A DNA stretch of 64,000 nucleotides from NCBI GenBank assembly GCA_023443125.1, contig JAEZVO010000068.1:1-64000 (forward strand), written 5' to 3'. The stretch is from Actinomycetes bacterium. GTDB taxonomy: Bacteria; Actinomycetota; Actinomycetes; Propionibacteriales; Propionibacteriaceae. The translations under genes and the position numbers were made by a program. Below the pieces are notes generated by a model. The model saw only the letters and a program-made list of their open reading frames with translations, had not been told where the DNA came from and did not search any database. This document shows, one piece after another, positions 9,401 to 16,925 of the stretch. Every line of letters starts with the position of its first letter. Positions within the stretch are counted from its first letter, which is position 1.

Positions 9401-10270
9401 GCCCCGTTCGAAATCTATGACTCGCTTCTGTCTGAGTACGCGGTGATGGGCTTCGAATACGGCTACTCGGTGGCTCGCCCCGACGCACTTGTGCTGTGGG
9501 AGGCCCAGTTCGGTGACTTCGCCAACGGCGCGCAGATCATCGCCGACGAGTTCATCTCGTCCGCTGATGCCAAGTGGAGCCAGAAGTCGGGCGTCGTGCT
9601 GCTGTTGCCGCACGGTTACGAAGGTCAGGGCCCCGACCACAGCTCGGCGCGTATTGAACGGTGGCTCCAACTGTGTGCCGAGAACGCGCTGGCTGTGTGC
9701 CAGCCGTCTACCTCGGCGAGCCACTTCCACTTGCTGCGCAACCACGCGTACGTGAATTACCACCGTCCGCTGGTCATCGCCACGCCGAAGTCCATGCTGC
9801 GCAACAAGCTGGCTACCTCGCAGCCCGAGGAGTTCACCTCTGGCAAATGGCACCCCGCGCTCGACGATCCGTCGATCACAGATGCCAGCAAGGTGGAGCG
9901 TGTGCTGTTGTGCTCAGGCAAGATCCGCTGGGATCTCGTCAAGGCTCGCGAGAAGCAGGGTCTGGAGGGCAAGGTGGCTATCGTCAGCCTCGAACGCCTC
10001 TACCCGCTGCCCGACGAGGCTCTGGCCGAAATCTTGCAGCGTTACGCCCACGTTACCGACATTCGCTTCGTGCAGGATGAGCCCGAGAATCAGGGCGCAT
10101 GGCCGTTCATGGCACTGCATCTGGTGGATGCGCTGCGCAAGCATCTGCCTGATCAGGAGATCACGCTCAAGCCGATTACCCGGCCGTGGGCGTCGGCACC
10201 TTCCGTCGGTTCTGCGAAGCGCCACCTGGAAGAAGAAGCGGAACTCATGCGTCGCGCAATGGAGGTGTGA
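6467..10270 (+). CDS. kgd: Multifunctional 2-oxoglutarate decarboxylase/dehydrogenase E1-E2 fusion
   Basis: This is the actinobacterial fusion that decarboxylates 2-oxoglutarate in the TCA cycle. It works as the E1 of the oxoglutarate dehydrogenase complex and can give succinic semialdehyde or a carboligation product. The 1267-aa protein starts with the E1 N-terminal signature (NAWLIDEMRDAYERDPESVD, residues about 22-41). A Pro/Ala/Thr-rich linker follows to about 140. Next is an E2-like acyltransferase domain (about 150-395, with the catalytic-type motif TYDHRIIQGAESGEFL near 362), then the ThDP-dependent E1 region (GMPHRGRLNV near 593; HGDASFSGQGVV near 686). There is no lipoyl domain, as in mycobacterial Kgd. 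The start is GTG 6467, close behind GAGAGG; ATG 6488 is an alternative. TAAGCT at 6413-6418 could be its -10 box. Confidence 0.95.
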   Translation: MAKPHAQMSTAQPNDEFGANAWLIDEMRDAYERDPESVDASWQTYFAKERGGQPAPHQPAAASEQPKPQPTPSPAKKAKPADGDAKPTPSTAATAGKTSTSGDHPTPPSANAPATEQVTTTKESPAQPGSGAGLSANAPSPAIRPKVEAKESSYTVLRGAPMRTAKNMEASLTMPTATSVRSVPMKLVIDQRTTINNFLKSTKGGKVSFTHIIAYAMIQAIKAVPTMNNGYDVVDGKPNLVTNPSINLGIAIDVKKGDKRQLLVPNVKGCEELNFAQFWSAYEEVVAKARNNQLTVDDFAKTTATITNPGGIGTNHSVPRLMNGQGLILGVGNIDYPAEFQGMSSSRILELGVSKMTTLTSTYDHRIIQGAESGEFLKVLHELLLGNNGFYDEIFEALRIPYEPLRWAADVSAHRPDQVSKQARVIELINAYRAFGHLVADTDPLEYRARSNEQLSLEAHGLTIWDLDREFPIGTLGGEPRRYMTLREILARLQDSYCRTLAVEYMHIADNEQRTWFQSRLEQARTPLSHEEHMHALDKLNEAEIFETFLQTKFVGQKRFSLEGGESLIVLLDEVAQRAANDSLDEVCIGMPHRGRLNVLANIVGKKYGQIFREFDGVADTKGTGDVKYHLGNEGVFVASNGKSIKTSVAANPSHLEAVNPVLMGITRAKQDVLGGDDFPVLPILLHGDASFSGQGVVFETLQMSQLRGYKVGGTIHVVVNNQVGFTTSPVESRSATYCTDVAKAIGAPVLHVNGDDPDACIRAARIAFEYRQAFHKDVVIDLVCYRRRGHNEGDDPSFTQPRMYDLIEQKRSTRRLYTESLIGRGDISMSDAEDVMNRFRERLEGVFKEMRESQGEVDEEYRKVPYYPTKPDQRLTEITPDSVRRIAEAHRTFPEGFQVHKKVLPQMERRAKAILEGPIDWATAELLAFGSLMMEGRPVRMSGQDTRRGTFSQRFAAVVDRVTNEAYVPMKHLTDDQAPFEIYDSLLSEYAVMGFEYGYSVARPDALVLWEAQFGDFANGAQIIADEFISSADAKWSQKSGVVLLLPHGYEGQGPDHSSARIERWLQLCAENALAVCQPSTSASHFHLLRNHAYVNYHRPLVIATPKSMLRNKLATSQPEEFTSGKWHPALDDPSITDASKVERVLLCSGKIRWDLVKAREKQGLEGKVAIVSLERLYPLPDEALAEILQRYAHVTDIRFVQDEPENQGAWPFMALHLVDALRKHLPDQEITLKPITRPWASAPSVGSAKRHLEEEAELMRRAMEV

Positions 10271-10271
10271 G

Positions 10272-10448
10272 TTGTACTTCACTGACCGAGGGCTGGAAGA
10301 GCTCGTCGACCGGCGAGGTGACGAGGAAGTCTCGTTTGAGTGGCTCGCGGAGCACTTGCGAACTTTCGTCGACCTCAATCCGGAGTTCGAGACTCCGATC
10401 GAGCGCCTCGCGTCCTGGCTTGCCAGATTGGATGATGACGACGAGTAA
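10272..10448 (+). CDS. DUF6104 small protein (58 aa)
   Basis: A short acidic actinobacterial protein of unknown role, recognised from its opening YFTDRGLEELVDRRGDEEV and its ending LASWLARLDDDDE. It begins at TTG 10272, one base after the kgd stop. GGAGG at 10261-10265, inside the end of kgd, gives a six-base spacing that decides this unusual start. The coupling implies co-translation with kgd. Predicted to be helical and cytosolic. Confidence 0.8.
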   Translation: MYFTDRGLEELVDRRGDEEVSFEWLAEHLRTFVDLNPEFETPIERLASWLARLDDDDE

Positions 10449-10461
10449 TCGACGATGAACC

Positions 10462-10499
10462 GAGAGCGGCCCTGCAGTTAGCGCTGTAGGGCCGTTCTC
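10462..10499. terminator. Stem-loop between convergent genes
   Basis: CGGCCCTGCAG (10467-10477) pairs with CTGTAGGGCCG (10484-10494) with one G-T pair, extended by outer GAGA/TCTC. The plus side ends in TTCTCG rather than a T-run. It sits between the kgd unit and a convergent membrane-protein gene whose stop lies inside the loop. It is probably a shared terminator. Confidence 0.55.
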
Positions 10500-10873
10500 G
10501 TCTGCGGCAGTATCGAGAACACGCCCGTGGCGATGGCGAATATCAGCCATGACAGCGCCAGCCACCGCTGGCCCGATGAATCGGTTTGTAGGAATGATGC
10601 GGCAGTGCAGGCGTTCAACAGGGATACTGCGACGAGCAGCCCCCACGCCACTGGCTGCCGCATCCACGCGAGCAATGCCACGCCCACGATGATGAGCCCG
10701 TAGATGAGTAACACGATGCCCACGCTCAACCCGAGTGCCTGCGTGTGCGAAATCATCGACCACACACCGGCCCCGAGGATAATGAACCCGGTGAGGGCAG
10801 TCATCACCACAGCAGCGCCATACGGCCACGGGCTGAGGCGTGCGCGCAAGGATCCAGGCATAGCCACAAGCAT
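10478..10873 (-). CDS. Four-helix membrane protein, unknown function
   Basis: The 131-aa product begins MLVAMPGSLRARLSPWPYG and has four hydrophobic stretches (about 20-42, 52-72, 78-98 and 105-125), with short charged loops. No catalytic motif is visible. ATG 10873 is chosen because AGGA sits seven bases upstream. A longer reading to 10993 would add a polar, unlikely N terminus. It is monocistronic and converges with the kgd unit. Confidence 0.6.
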   Translation of the reverse strand: MLVAMPGSLRARLSPWPYGAAVVMTALTGFIILGAGVWSMISHTQALGLSVGIVLLIYGLIIVGVALLAWMRQPVAWGLLVAVSLLNACTAASFLQTDSSGQRWLALSWLIFAIATGVFSILPQTRTALQR

Positions 10874-11030
10874 CCCGCATTCCTGGATGCGATGCCAACG
10901 CTCAACGAAAACCCCTATGCCGGTGGCCTGGTCGCTTGTATGCTGGCAGGAAGATATCGGTAACCGCCGTGGTTTTGATCGCGCGGTGCGCACAATCTCA
11001 AACTTTCAGCCATTGAGTAGGCAAAAGGTC

Positions 11031-11059
11031 TTGTCCAACGGAGTCTTCCGGGGTATCTT
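11031..11059 (+). promoter_or_regulatory. Probable promoter of whiB1
   Basis: TTGTCC (11031-11036) and TATCTT (11054-11059) are separated by 17 bases, a good housekeeping-sigma arrangement. The predicted start is near 11066, leaving a leader of about 38 nt with GGAAGGAG before the whiB1 ATG. Confidence 0.6.
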
Positions 11060-11103
11060 TCAATGGTTTGGTTGTCGAGGCGACGTTGGAAGGAGCGTGT
11101 TGG

Positions 11104-11355
11104 ATGGACTGGCGTCACAAGGCTGCGTGCCTGACTGAGGATCCCGAGCTCTTCTTCCCGGTCGGCAACACTGGCCCTGCTTTGGCTCAAGTTGAAGAAG
11201 CAAAGAAAATCTGCCACAAGTGCGAGGTCATGGACCAGTGCCTCGCCTGGGCCCTCGAAGCCGGCCAAGACCACGGTGTCTGGGGCGGTATGAGCGAGGA
11301 CGAGCGCCGCGCCATCAAGCGCCGCAACGCCCGTACCCGCCTGCGCAACAATTAA
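11104..11355 (+). CDS. whiB1: WhiB family iron-sulfur regulator, WhiB1 type
   Basis: WhiB proteins bind a 4Fe-4S cluster, respond to nitric oxide or oxygen and act with the primary sigma factor. The 83-aa protein opens MDWRHKAACLTEDPELFFP. The four cluster cysteines are C9, then the CHKC pair, then C in MDQCLAWAL. The GVWGG turn and the basic tail ERRAIKRRNARTRLR for DNA contact follow. Length and sequence fit WhiB1, which is essential in mycobacteria, better than WhiB2-7. GGAAGGAG precedes the ATG. The gene ends six bases from the convergent pdtaS. Confidence 0.93.
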   Translation: MDWRHKAACLTEDPELFFPVGNTGPALAQVEEAKKICHKCEVMDQCLAWALEAGQDHGVWGGMSEDERRAIKRRNARTRLRNN

Positions 11356-11361
11356 CCGTCG

Positions 11362-12831
11362 TTACCCCTTTCCTTTACCCTTGGCGCGCATCTGCGCTAC
11401 GGGCAGTCCAATCACGGCTTCCGTGCCCTGCACGCCGTCTCGGTTCCGTAGCTCGAACGTACCCGACAGGTCATCGATGAGGGTTTGGATGATCGACAAT
11501 CCCAAGCTGCGCTGATGCCCCAAGGTGAAACCCTCCGGTAGTCCGGCGCCATCGTCGCGAATGCGAATGTAGAGCGTCTCGTCGGTGCGTTCAGGGATCA
11601 CCTGCACCGCGCCCGACGAGCTGTGTAGCCCGTGCTCGATCGCGTTTTGGCACAGTTCGGTCACCACCATCGACAGCGACGTGGCAACCCCGGCTGGAAC
11701 GACACCGAATGATCCGATGCGCTCGGCCTTCACCGTGCCCGACGCGGCGGCCAAATCACCAACCATGTCAAGAATCTTGTCGCAGATGTCATCGAATTCG
11801 ACGTCTTCGGCGAGCGATTGGCTGAGCGTCTCGTGCACGACCGCGATAGAGCTCACACGGCGCATCGCATCGCGCAACGCTTCCTTCCCCTCAGATGATT
11901 CCAGGCGTCTTGACTGCATCCGTAGCAGCGCTGCAACTGTCTGGAGGTTGTTCTTCACCCGGTGATGGATCTCACGGATCGTCGCGTCCTTCGTGACGAG
12001 CATGCGGTCGCGGCGTCGCAAGTCCGTCGTGTCGCGGCAGAGCACCAGCATGCCGGCGGATCGTCGCTCTCGCCAGAGTGGCATGAGGAGGAACCGCATC
12101 GACGCGTTGTCTCGGCTGAGCTCAAATTCCAGGCTGAGCGTGCCATCGAGGTCACCCTGCACTGTCTGGCCCACGCCTTCGACGCCCTCGCGCAGTCCAC
12201 TGGTGAGCTCACGGAACGTCTCGCCCTCGATGTCGCCCAGTGCCCCCAAGCGACGAAAGCCCGTCACCGCATTTGGACTCGCGTAGGTGATGGTTCCGTC
12301 TGGCTGTACGCGCAACAGGCCGTCGGCCACCTTCGGCGCGAGGGCCCTGTCTGCGGGCTGCAGCAAAGGGAACTCTCCGCGCACGAGCATGTGAGCCAGG
12401 ACGTCGGCAATCTCAAGCGAGTTCTCCTCCAATCCTCCTGTAACACGCACGCCCATCTGGTTGGTATGGCGTTCGACGACGGCGATTACCTGCTCTCGTC
12501 GAAACACGGGGATAGCCCAGACGTCGACGGGAATGCCCGCTCCGAGCTCGTTATCGCTGGTCTCCACGATGTCGTGGGTCATCCAAGCGCCAATCACCGG
12601 ATGGTCAGCCTCGTCGAACGAGATGCGCTCTCCGATGATGTCGTGCTCGATGGCCGTCGGCCCCGTCACAGGGCGAACTTGGTTCGTGCACAGGAATTCT
12701 GAGCCATCCTCATCGACGGGTCTCCACAGGACCAAATCGGAAAAACTCAGGTCGGCTAGCACATGCCATTGGTCGACGAAAGCATCCAGCCATTCGGAGT
12801 CTGTGAGGAGATGGGCATCAAGCATGACCAT
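11362..12831 (-). CDS. pdtaS: Cytosolic sensor histidine kinase, PdtaS type
   Basis: PdtaS phosphorylates the ANTAR-domain antiterminator PdtaR. The roughly 489-aa protein has an N-terminal GAF-like domain (LADLSFSDLVLWRP onward). A PAS domain follows (LLRVQPDGTITYASPNAV, about 190-285). The HisKA_2 dimerisation/phosphoacceptor helix has EIHHRVKNNLQTVAALLRMQ near 288-308. A HATPase_c domain carries the N box (ELCQNAIEHG) and G boxes (DDGAGLPEG, LGLSIIQTLI). No membrane segments are seen, as in this subfamily. ATG 12831 is chosen by homologue length; ATG 12825 and 12867 are possible. A PdtaR partner is not in the window. Confidence 0.88.
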   Translation of the reverse strand: MVMLDAHLLTDSEWLDAFVDQWHVLADLSFSDLVLWRPVDEDGSEFLCTNQVRPVTGPTAIEHDIIGERISFDEADHPVIGAWMTHDIVETSDNELGAGIPVDVWAIPVFRREQVIAVVERHTNQMGVRVTGGLEENSLEIADVLAHMLVRGEFPLLQPADRALAPKVADGLLRVQPDGTITYASPNAVTGFRRLGALGDIEGETFRELTSGLREGVEGVGQTVQGDLDGTLSLEFELSRDNASMRFLLMPLWRERRSAGMLVLCRDTTDLRRRDRMLVTKDATIREIHHRVKNNLQTVAALLRMQSRRLESSEGKEALRDAMRRVSSIAVVHETLSQSLAEDVEFDDICDKILDMVGDLAAASGTVKAERIGSFGVVPAGVATSLSMVVTELCQNAIEHGLHSSSGAVQVIPERTDETLYIRIRDDGAGLPEGFTLGHQRSLGLSIIQTLIDDLSGTFELRNRDGVQGTEAVIGLPVAQMRAKGKGKG

Positions 12832-12878
12832 AACTGTGCCACAATGGACTGCTGCAACATCAAGCAAGGAGTATCAGC

Positions 12879-12953
12879 ATGGGTAAGAGAGGTCGTAAGC
12901 GCCGCGCGCGTCGTAAGAACCAGGCCAACCACGGCAAGCGTCCCAACGCCTGA
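12879..12953 (+). CDS. Large-subunit ribosomal protein bL37 (24 aa)
   Basis: The reading frame MGKRGRKRRARRKNQANHGK plus RPNA matches the very short, highly basic actinobacterial ribosomal protein bL37 found in mycobacterial 50S structures. An exact AAGGAG lies seven bases upstream of the ATG and a strong terminator follows within ten bases of the stop. It is therefore a complete one-gene transcript. It diverges from pdtaS. Confidence 0.88.
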   Translation: MGKRGRKRRARRKNQANHGKRPNA

Positions 12954-12962
12954 CGTGACGAA

Positions 12963-12992
12963 GCCCCCGCCAGCAGATGGTGGGGGCTTTTT
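12963..12992 (+). terminator. Rho-independent terminator after bL37
   Basis: The stem GCCCCCGCC (12963-12971) / GGTGGGGGC (12979-12987) has a seven-base loop and is followed by TTTTT. This is a classic intrinsic terminator. Confidence 0.9.
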
Positions 12993-13016
12993 GATGCGCG
13001 GCGCGAGGTGTGAGCG

Positions 13017-13274
13017 TCAGCTGCGCCTGATGCGCAGCGACCGTACTCGGATGGTCAATGATTCGGGCGCCTTCGTCGCTGCAGAGCGGCGGATCATCTC
13101 GTTGATCGTGCTTTCAATCTCGAAATTCTCCATACATCGCTCACAGGCATGCAGGTGGTGGCGAATCGCATCGGCATCGGCGTCGACGAGTTCATGATGC
13201 AGGAACGCGTGCACCCGTTCGAGCGCAGCGACGCACTCATCGACTTCATCGTGTTCGTGAGAGAAATCACTCAT
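13017..13274 (-). CDS. rsrA: Zinc-binding anti-sigma factor, RsrA family
   Basis: RsrA-type proteins hold SigR inactive until thiol oxidation releases zinc. The 85-aa product has a His-rich N terminus (MSDFSHEHDEVDEC) and the ZAS motif in HHLHACERCMENFEIE. That is the H-x3-C-x2-C pattern, with an extra Cys13. ATG 13274 overlaps the sigR stop (ATGA), the usual arrangement for co-translated sigma/anti-sigma pairs. A longer upstream frame is out of register with homologues. Confidence 0.88.
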   Translation of the reverse strand: MSDFSHEHDEVDECVAALERVHAFLHHELVDADADAIRHHLHACERCMENFEIESTINEMIRRSAATKAPESLTIRVRSLRIRRS

Positions 13275-13861
13275 CGCTGTTCCTCCCCTCGCAGAAAGCC
13301 GTGCTCGATGGCGTAGTCGGCAAGTGCTTCTCGCAGTTGCTTGCGCCCTCGGTTGATTCTGCTCATGACGGTGCCCATCGGCGTATCCATGATCTCGGCA
13401 ATCTCTTTGTAGGAGAATCCTTCGACGTCCGCGAGCCACACCGTGATGCGGTATTGCTCGCCCAGATTGCTCAACGCATCGGCGACGGCGCCGTCGGGAA
13501 TCTGGTCGAGTGCCTCCATCTCAGCCGAGCGCAGGCCGCGGGAGTCGTGCGACGCCGCGTTAGCGATCTGCCAATCTTCGATGTCGGACGCACCGGAGAT
13601 CTGTGGAGAGCGCTGAGCCTTCCGGTAGTGCGAGATATAGGTATTGGTGAGAATCCGGTACAGCCAGGCCTTGAGGTTGGTGCCCGGCTTGAACGAATCT
13701 CTGGCTTTGAAGGCTTTGGCGTACGTTTCCTGCACCACGTCCTCGGCATCCGCAGGATTCTTCGTCATACCCAGCGCCGTACCGTACAGGCGGTCAATCA
13801 GCGCTAACGCCTCATCTTCGAAGGAATCAGGCGCCTCCGCGACCTCGGTGGACGTGTTCAT
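13271..13861 (-). CDS. sigR: ECF sigma factor of the SigR/SigH group
   Basis: Directs the disulfide/oxidative-stress regulon in actinomycetes. The 196-aa protein has region 2 (LIDRLYGTALGMTKNPADAEDVVQ onward, with LKAWLYRILTNTYISHYRK) and region 4 (YRITVWLADVEGFSYKEIAE and MGTVMSRINRGRKQL). Start ATG 13861 is inferred from homologues (MNTSTEVAEAPDSFEDEAL). The open frame continues upstream but is not SigR-like. The partner rsrA overlaps its stop. A GGAAT-N18-GTT promoter upstream predicts positive autoregulation. Confidence 0.93.
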   Translation of the reverse strand: MNTSTEVAEAPDSFEDEALALIDRLYGTALGMTKNPADAEDVVQETYAKAFKARDSFKPGTNLKAWLYRILTNTYISHYRKAQRSPQISGASDIEDWQIANAASHDSRGLRSAEMEALDQIPDGAVADALSNLGEQYRITVWLADVEGFSYKEIAEIMDTPMGTVMSRINRGRKQLREALADYAIEHGFLRGEEQR

Positions 13862-13942
13862 CACCCCACACAGTAGCGCACAGCACACCGCGAGTGGCCG
13901 TATGTTCCTCGTCGTGGATGCAATCTGCGCCATGTTCAACCA

Positions 13943-13968
13943 AACGCAGCAAGACGGCGTTCTATTCC
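13943..13968 (-). promoter_or_regulatory. SigR-type autoregulatory promoter
   Basis: On the minus strand, GGAAT (13968-13964) and GTT (13945-13943) are separated by exactly 18 bases. This is the established -35/-10 pattern for SigR/SigH promoters. It lies about 80 bases upstream of the sigR start codon. Confidence 0.75.
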
Positions 13969-14077
13969 GGTGATGACAACCGAGTTGACCGTCATTCCAG
14001 GCGGTGTTCCAAGATGAACGCGAGCGTTGCGGTGAAACACGCGCATGAAGCTCCAGGGAGCAGGTAGGCTGGCTGGC

Positions 14078-14674
14078 ATGAGTCTTGTTCGATTCGCAGC
14101 ACGTTCCCTGTTTGGTAGCTGGTTCATTGTCGACGGCATCGAAGCATTCCGCAAGACGGATGAGCTCGCTTCGAAGGCCGAAGGCGCCACTGAGAAGGCA
14201 GTCCCCCTGGTACAGCGCGTGGTTCCGGCCGCATACTCCTCGTCGGTTCCCGAGCGCGCTGAGACATGGGTGCGCATCGGCGGTGCTTGCAAGGTATTGG
14301 GCGGCGTCATGTACGCCACTGGCGTTGGCCGTCGGCTTGGAGCTGCGCTCCTCATCCCCGCAGCCGCGCTGGATGCCGCCATCGTCGCCCCTTCCGAGGA
14401 TGCCGCCGCCGAGGAGAAGAAGGCCGGGCGCGCTGAAGTGATGAAGCGCCTCGCGCTGCTCGGTGCAGCCGTCGTCGGCGCGATGGACCTCCACGGCCGC
14501 CCTAGCCTCAGCTGGCGCGCAGGGCACCGCATCGACTCCGCATCCAAGTCAAACAACAATCTCTCGCCGAGTCAGCTGAAGTCGCAGGCGAAGAAGGCCA
14601 AGAAACAGGCACGTAAGCAGGCGAAGAAGGCAAAGAAGGCCGCGAAAAAGCAGGCCAAGAAGGTGCAGCGTTGA
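14078..14674 (+). CDS. DoxX-like membrane protein with Lys/Ala-rich tail
   Basis: The 198-aa product begins MSLVRFAARSLFGSWFIVDG, typical of actinobacterial DoxX-family proteins with four membrane segments (about 5-25, 62-85, 88-110 and 125-145). DoxX proteins are linked to redox or sulfur metabolism, but the role here is unknown. The C-terminal 35 residues are mostly Lys, Ala and Gln, a cationic cytosolic tail probably able to bind nucleic acid or lipid headgroups. ATG 14078 has TAGGCT seven bases upstream and no clear ribosome-binding site, so a leaderless start is plausible. The aroA start overlaps its stop. Confidence 0.75.
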   Translation: MSLVRFAARSLFGSWFIVDGIEAFRKTDELASKAEGATEKAVPLVQRVVPAAYSSSVPERAETWVRIGGACKVLGGVMYATGVGRRLGAALLIPAAALDAAIVAPSEDAAAEEKKAGRAEVMKRLALLGAAVVGAMDLHGRPSLSWRAGHRIDSASKSNNNLSPSQLKSQAKKAKKQARKQAKKAKKAAKKQAKKVQR

Positions 14675-15921
14675 GCACTGCGCTCCCATCGGCTGATGGG
14701 CCGATCGAGGGCAGCGTCGTTGTGCCCGGCTCGAAATCAGAGACCAACCGAGCCATCGTCTTGGCGGCGCTGTCCGATGGGCCCAGCCGCGTCGAGGGCG
14801 CTCTGCACTCTCGAGATTCCCAGTTAATGATCGACGCTTTTCGCGCCTTGGGTACGCAGATTCGTGTCGACGACGATTCGACGGTGCATGTCACCCCCGG
14901 CCCCGTACGTGGTCCCGCGGAGATTGACTGCGGGCTGGCTGGCACCGTCATGCGTTTCATCCCTGCGGTCACGATGCTCGCAGACGCCACTGTGTCCTTC
15001 GTCGGTGATCCCCACGCGAGCAAGCGCCCGATGCGAGGGCTGCTCGACGGGCTCCGCTCGCTCGGGGCGACCGTCGACGGCGATCAACTCCCCTTCAGCG
15101 TCACCCCTGGCGATGCACGAGGCGGGGAGATCACCGTCGATGCTTCTGCCAGCAGCCAGTTCGTGTCCGCGCTGTTGCTCGTCGGTGCTCGGCTTCGAGG
15201 TGGTCTCACCATCCGACACGAAGGTGCGTCGCTCCCGTCGCGCCCTCATATTGCGATGACGCTCAGCATGCTGCGTGACCGCGGCGTCGATGCTCGCGAG
15301 ATCGACGAGCGCACGTGGAGCGTCGCGGAAGGGCCGGTTGCTGCGCTCGACACCCGTATCGAGCCTGACCTCACGAATGCCGCGGTGTTCCTCGCCGCCG
15401 CTGCCGTGGTCGGAGGTGCCGCGTCCGTACCGAGATGGCCGGCAGAGACATCACAGCCGGGTGCAGCGTTCCTCGATGTGGCGCGTGCGATGGGCTGCCG
15501 CGTCGAGTTTTTGGATGATGTGGTCACGCTGAGCGGCGATGGCCACCTCACTTCGCCCGGACGCATCGACCTGCACAGCGCATCTGAGCTCACTCCGGTC
15601 GTTGCCGCATTGGCGGCGCTCGCCGAGGGAACCACGACGATCGCGGGCGTCGCGCATATCCGTGGGCACGAAACCGATCGGATCGCCGCGCTCGCTGAGC
15701 AACTCTCGGCTGCCGGGATTGCCGTCGAGGAGTTGGATGACGGACTGCGCATCACCGGTGGCTCGCCCAAGCCCCTCGAGTTCGACACCTACGCTGATCA
15801 TCGAATGGTGCATTTCGCTGCGCTACTGGGCTTGAAAGCCAAGGGGTCGAGCGTCAACGACATGGAATGCGTGTCGAAGACCATGCCCGATTTCCCGCAG
15901 ATGTGGGCGGAGCTTGTGTGA
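14671..15921 (+). CDS. aroA: 3-phosphoshikimate 1-carboxyvinyltransferase (EPSP synthase)
   Basis: Transfers the enolpyruvyl group of PEP to shikimate-3-phosphate in aromatic amino-acid synthesis. The 416-aa protein has the substrate loop PGSKSETNRAIVLAALSDG (residues about 14-32), the CGLAGTVMRFIP motif near 87-98 and the late DHRMVHFAALLGLK motif. It has two similar inverse alpha/beta halves. It starts with TTG inside the previous stop codon (TTGA), with AGGTG upstream. rsgA overlaps its own stop, so doxX-aroA-rsgA form one coupled operon. Confidence 0.94.
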   Translation: MSTALPSADGPIEGSVVVPGSKSETNRAIVLAALSDGPSRVEGALHSRDSQLMIDAFRALGTQIRVDDDSTVHVTPGPVRGPAEIDCGLAGTVMRFIPAVTMLADATVSFVGDPHASKRPMRGLLDGLRSLGATVDGDQLPFSVTPGDARGGEITVDASASSQFVSALLLVGARLRGGLTIRHEGASLPSRPHIAMTLSMLRDRGVDAREIDERTWSVAEGPVAALDTRIEPDLTNAAVFLAAAAVVGGAASVPRWPAETSQPGAAFLDVARAMGCRVEFLDDVVTLSGDGHLTSPGRIDLHSASELTPVVAALAALAEGTTTIAGVAHIRGHETDRIAALAEQLSAAGIAVEELDDGLRITGGSPKPLEFDTYADHRMVHFAALLGLKAKGSSVNDMECVSKTMPDFPQMWAELV

Positions 15922-16886
15922 GCATCTACCACGATGACCACGCGGGCTTCGACCGTCCCCGCCGGCGCACCCGGCCGCGCACAAAAGAGCGCCCTGACTA
16001 CTCCAACCTCCCAGTTGCACGAGTGGTGTCGATCGACAGGGGACGCTACCGCTGTGACGTCGACGATCGACGAGTCACCGCCGTTCGCGGACGGCTCATA
16101 CCTCGAAAGGGCGTCATCGTCGGGGATCGCGTACGTCTTGACGGCGACGTATCCGGCGACGAAGGAACCCTCGCCCGCATCGTCGAGGTGGAAGAGCGCG
16201 CGACGATGCTGCGTCGCTCCGCCGACGACGCCGACACGTTTGAGCGCCCCATCGTCGCCAACGCCACCCAACTCATGATCGTCACCGCATTGGCCGACCC
16301 ACCGCCGCGCATCGGGATGATCGACCGCATCCTCGTCGCGGCATACGATGCGCGCATCGACCCCGTGCTATGCCTTACGAAGGCTGATCTGGCTACGCCC
16401 GACGAGCTTCGTTCGACTTATGAGCCGCTGGGCATTCCGATCGTCGTAACCGATCCTGCCTCCGACCTCGCTGCGGTACATGAACTCCTGCGCGACGAGG
16501 TCACCGTTCTCGTCGGACACTCGGGCGTCGGAAAATCTACCCTGGTCAACCGTCTTGTGCCCGGCACGAATCGTGAGACGGGTGCAGTGAGCGACCTGAC
16601 GGGTAAGGGGCGTCACACGTCGACGTCGGCGCTCGCGTTGCCGCTGCCCGAAGGCGGCTGGATCATCGACACCCCTGGTGTGCGGTCGTTCGGAATCAGC
16701 CACGTCGATCCATCGTCGATCGTCGGCGCGTTTCCAGACCTCGCCGAATTCGTCGAGCAATGTCCGCGGGGCTGCACACATACCTCGACCGAGCCGGAAT
16801 GTGCGCTCGACGAGGCAGTTCGCACCGATGCGCTGGCTGAGACTCGCTTGCAGAGCTTTCGCCGCATGGAACGCGCATTCGGTTAG
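15918..16886 (+). CDS. rsgA: Ribosome small-subunit-dependent GTPase A
   Basis: A circularly permuted GTPase that helps mature the 30S subunit. The 322-aa protein has an N-terminal OB fold (ARVVSIDRGRYRCDVDDRR onward). Then come the G motifs in permuted order: G4 (LTKAD), G1 (GHSGVGKSTLVNRL), G3 (DTPGVRSFG). A C-terminal zinc knuckle follows (CPRGCTHTSTEPEC). The start is GTG 15918, overlapping the aroA stop by four bases (GTGA). Confidence 0.93.
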   Translation: MSIYHDDHAGFDRPRRRTRPRTKERPDYSNLPVARVVSIDRGRYRCDVDDRRVTAVRGRLIPRKGVIVGDRVRLDGDVSGDEGTLARIVEVEERATMLRRSADDADTFERPIVANATQLMIVTALADPPPRIGMIDRILVAAYDARIDPVLCLTKADLATPDELRSTYEPLGIPIVVTDPASDLAAVHELLRDEVTVLVGHSGVGKSTLVNRLVPGTNRETGAVSDLTGKGRHTSTSALALPLPEGGWIIDTPGVRSFGISHVDPSSIVGAFPDLAEFVEQCPRGCTHTSTEPECALDEAVRTDALAETRLQSFRRMERAFG

Positions 16887-16925
16887 ACCCTGTAATAGAA
16901 CTCGCGTTTCGGTTACGCTGCATGC

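Noticed and set aside
8585..9853. Long open frame on the strand opposite kgd (422 codons)
   Set aside because: It is a GC-frame shadow of the conserved kgd reading frame; it has no recognisable domain and no ribosome-binding site. The same holds for 6869-8356.
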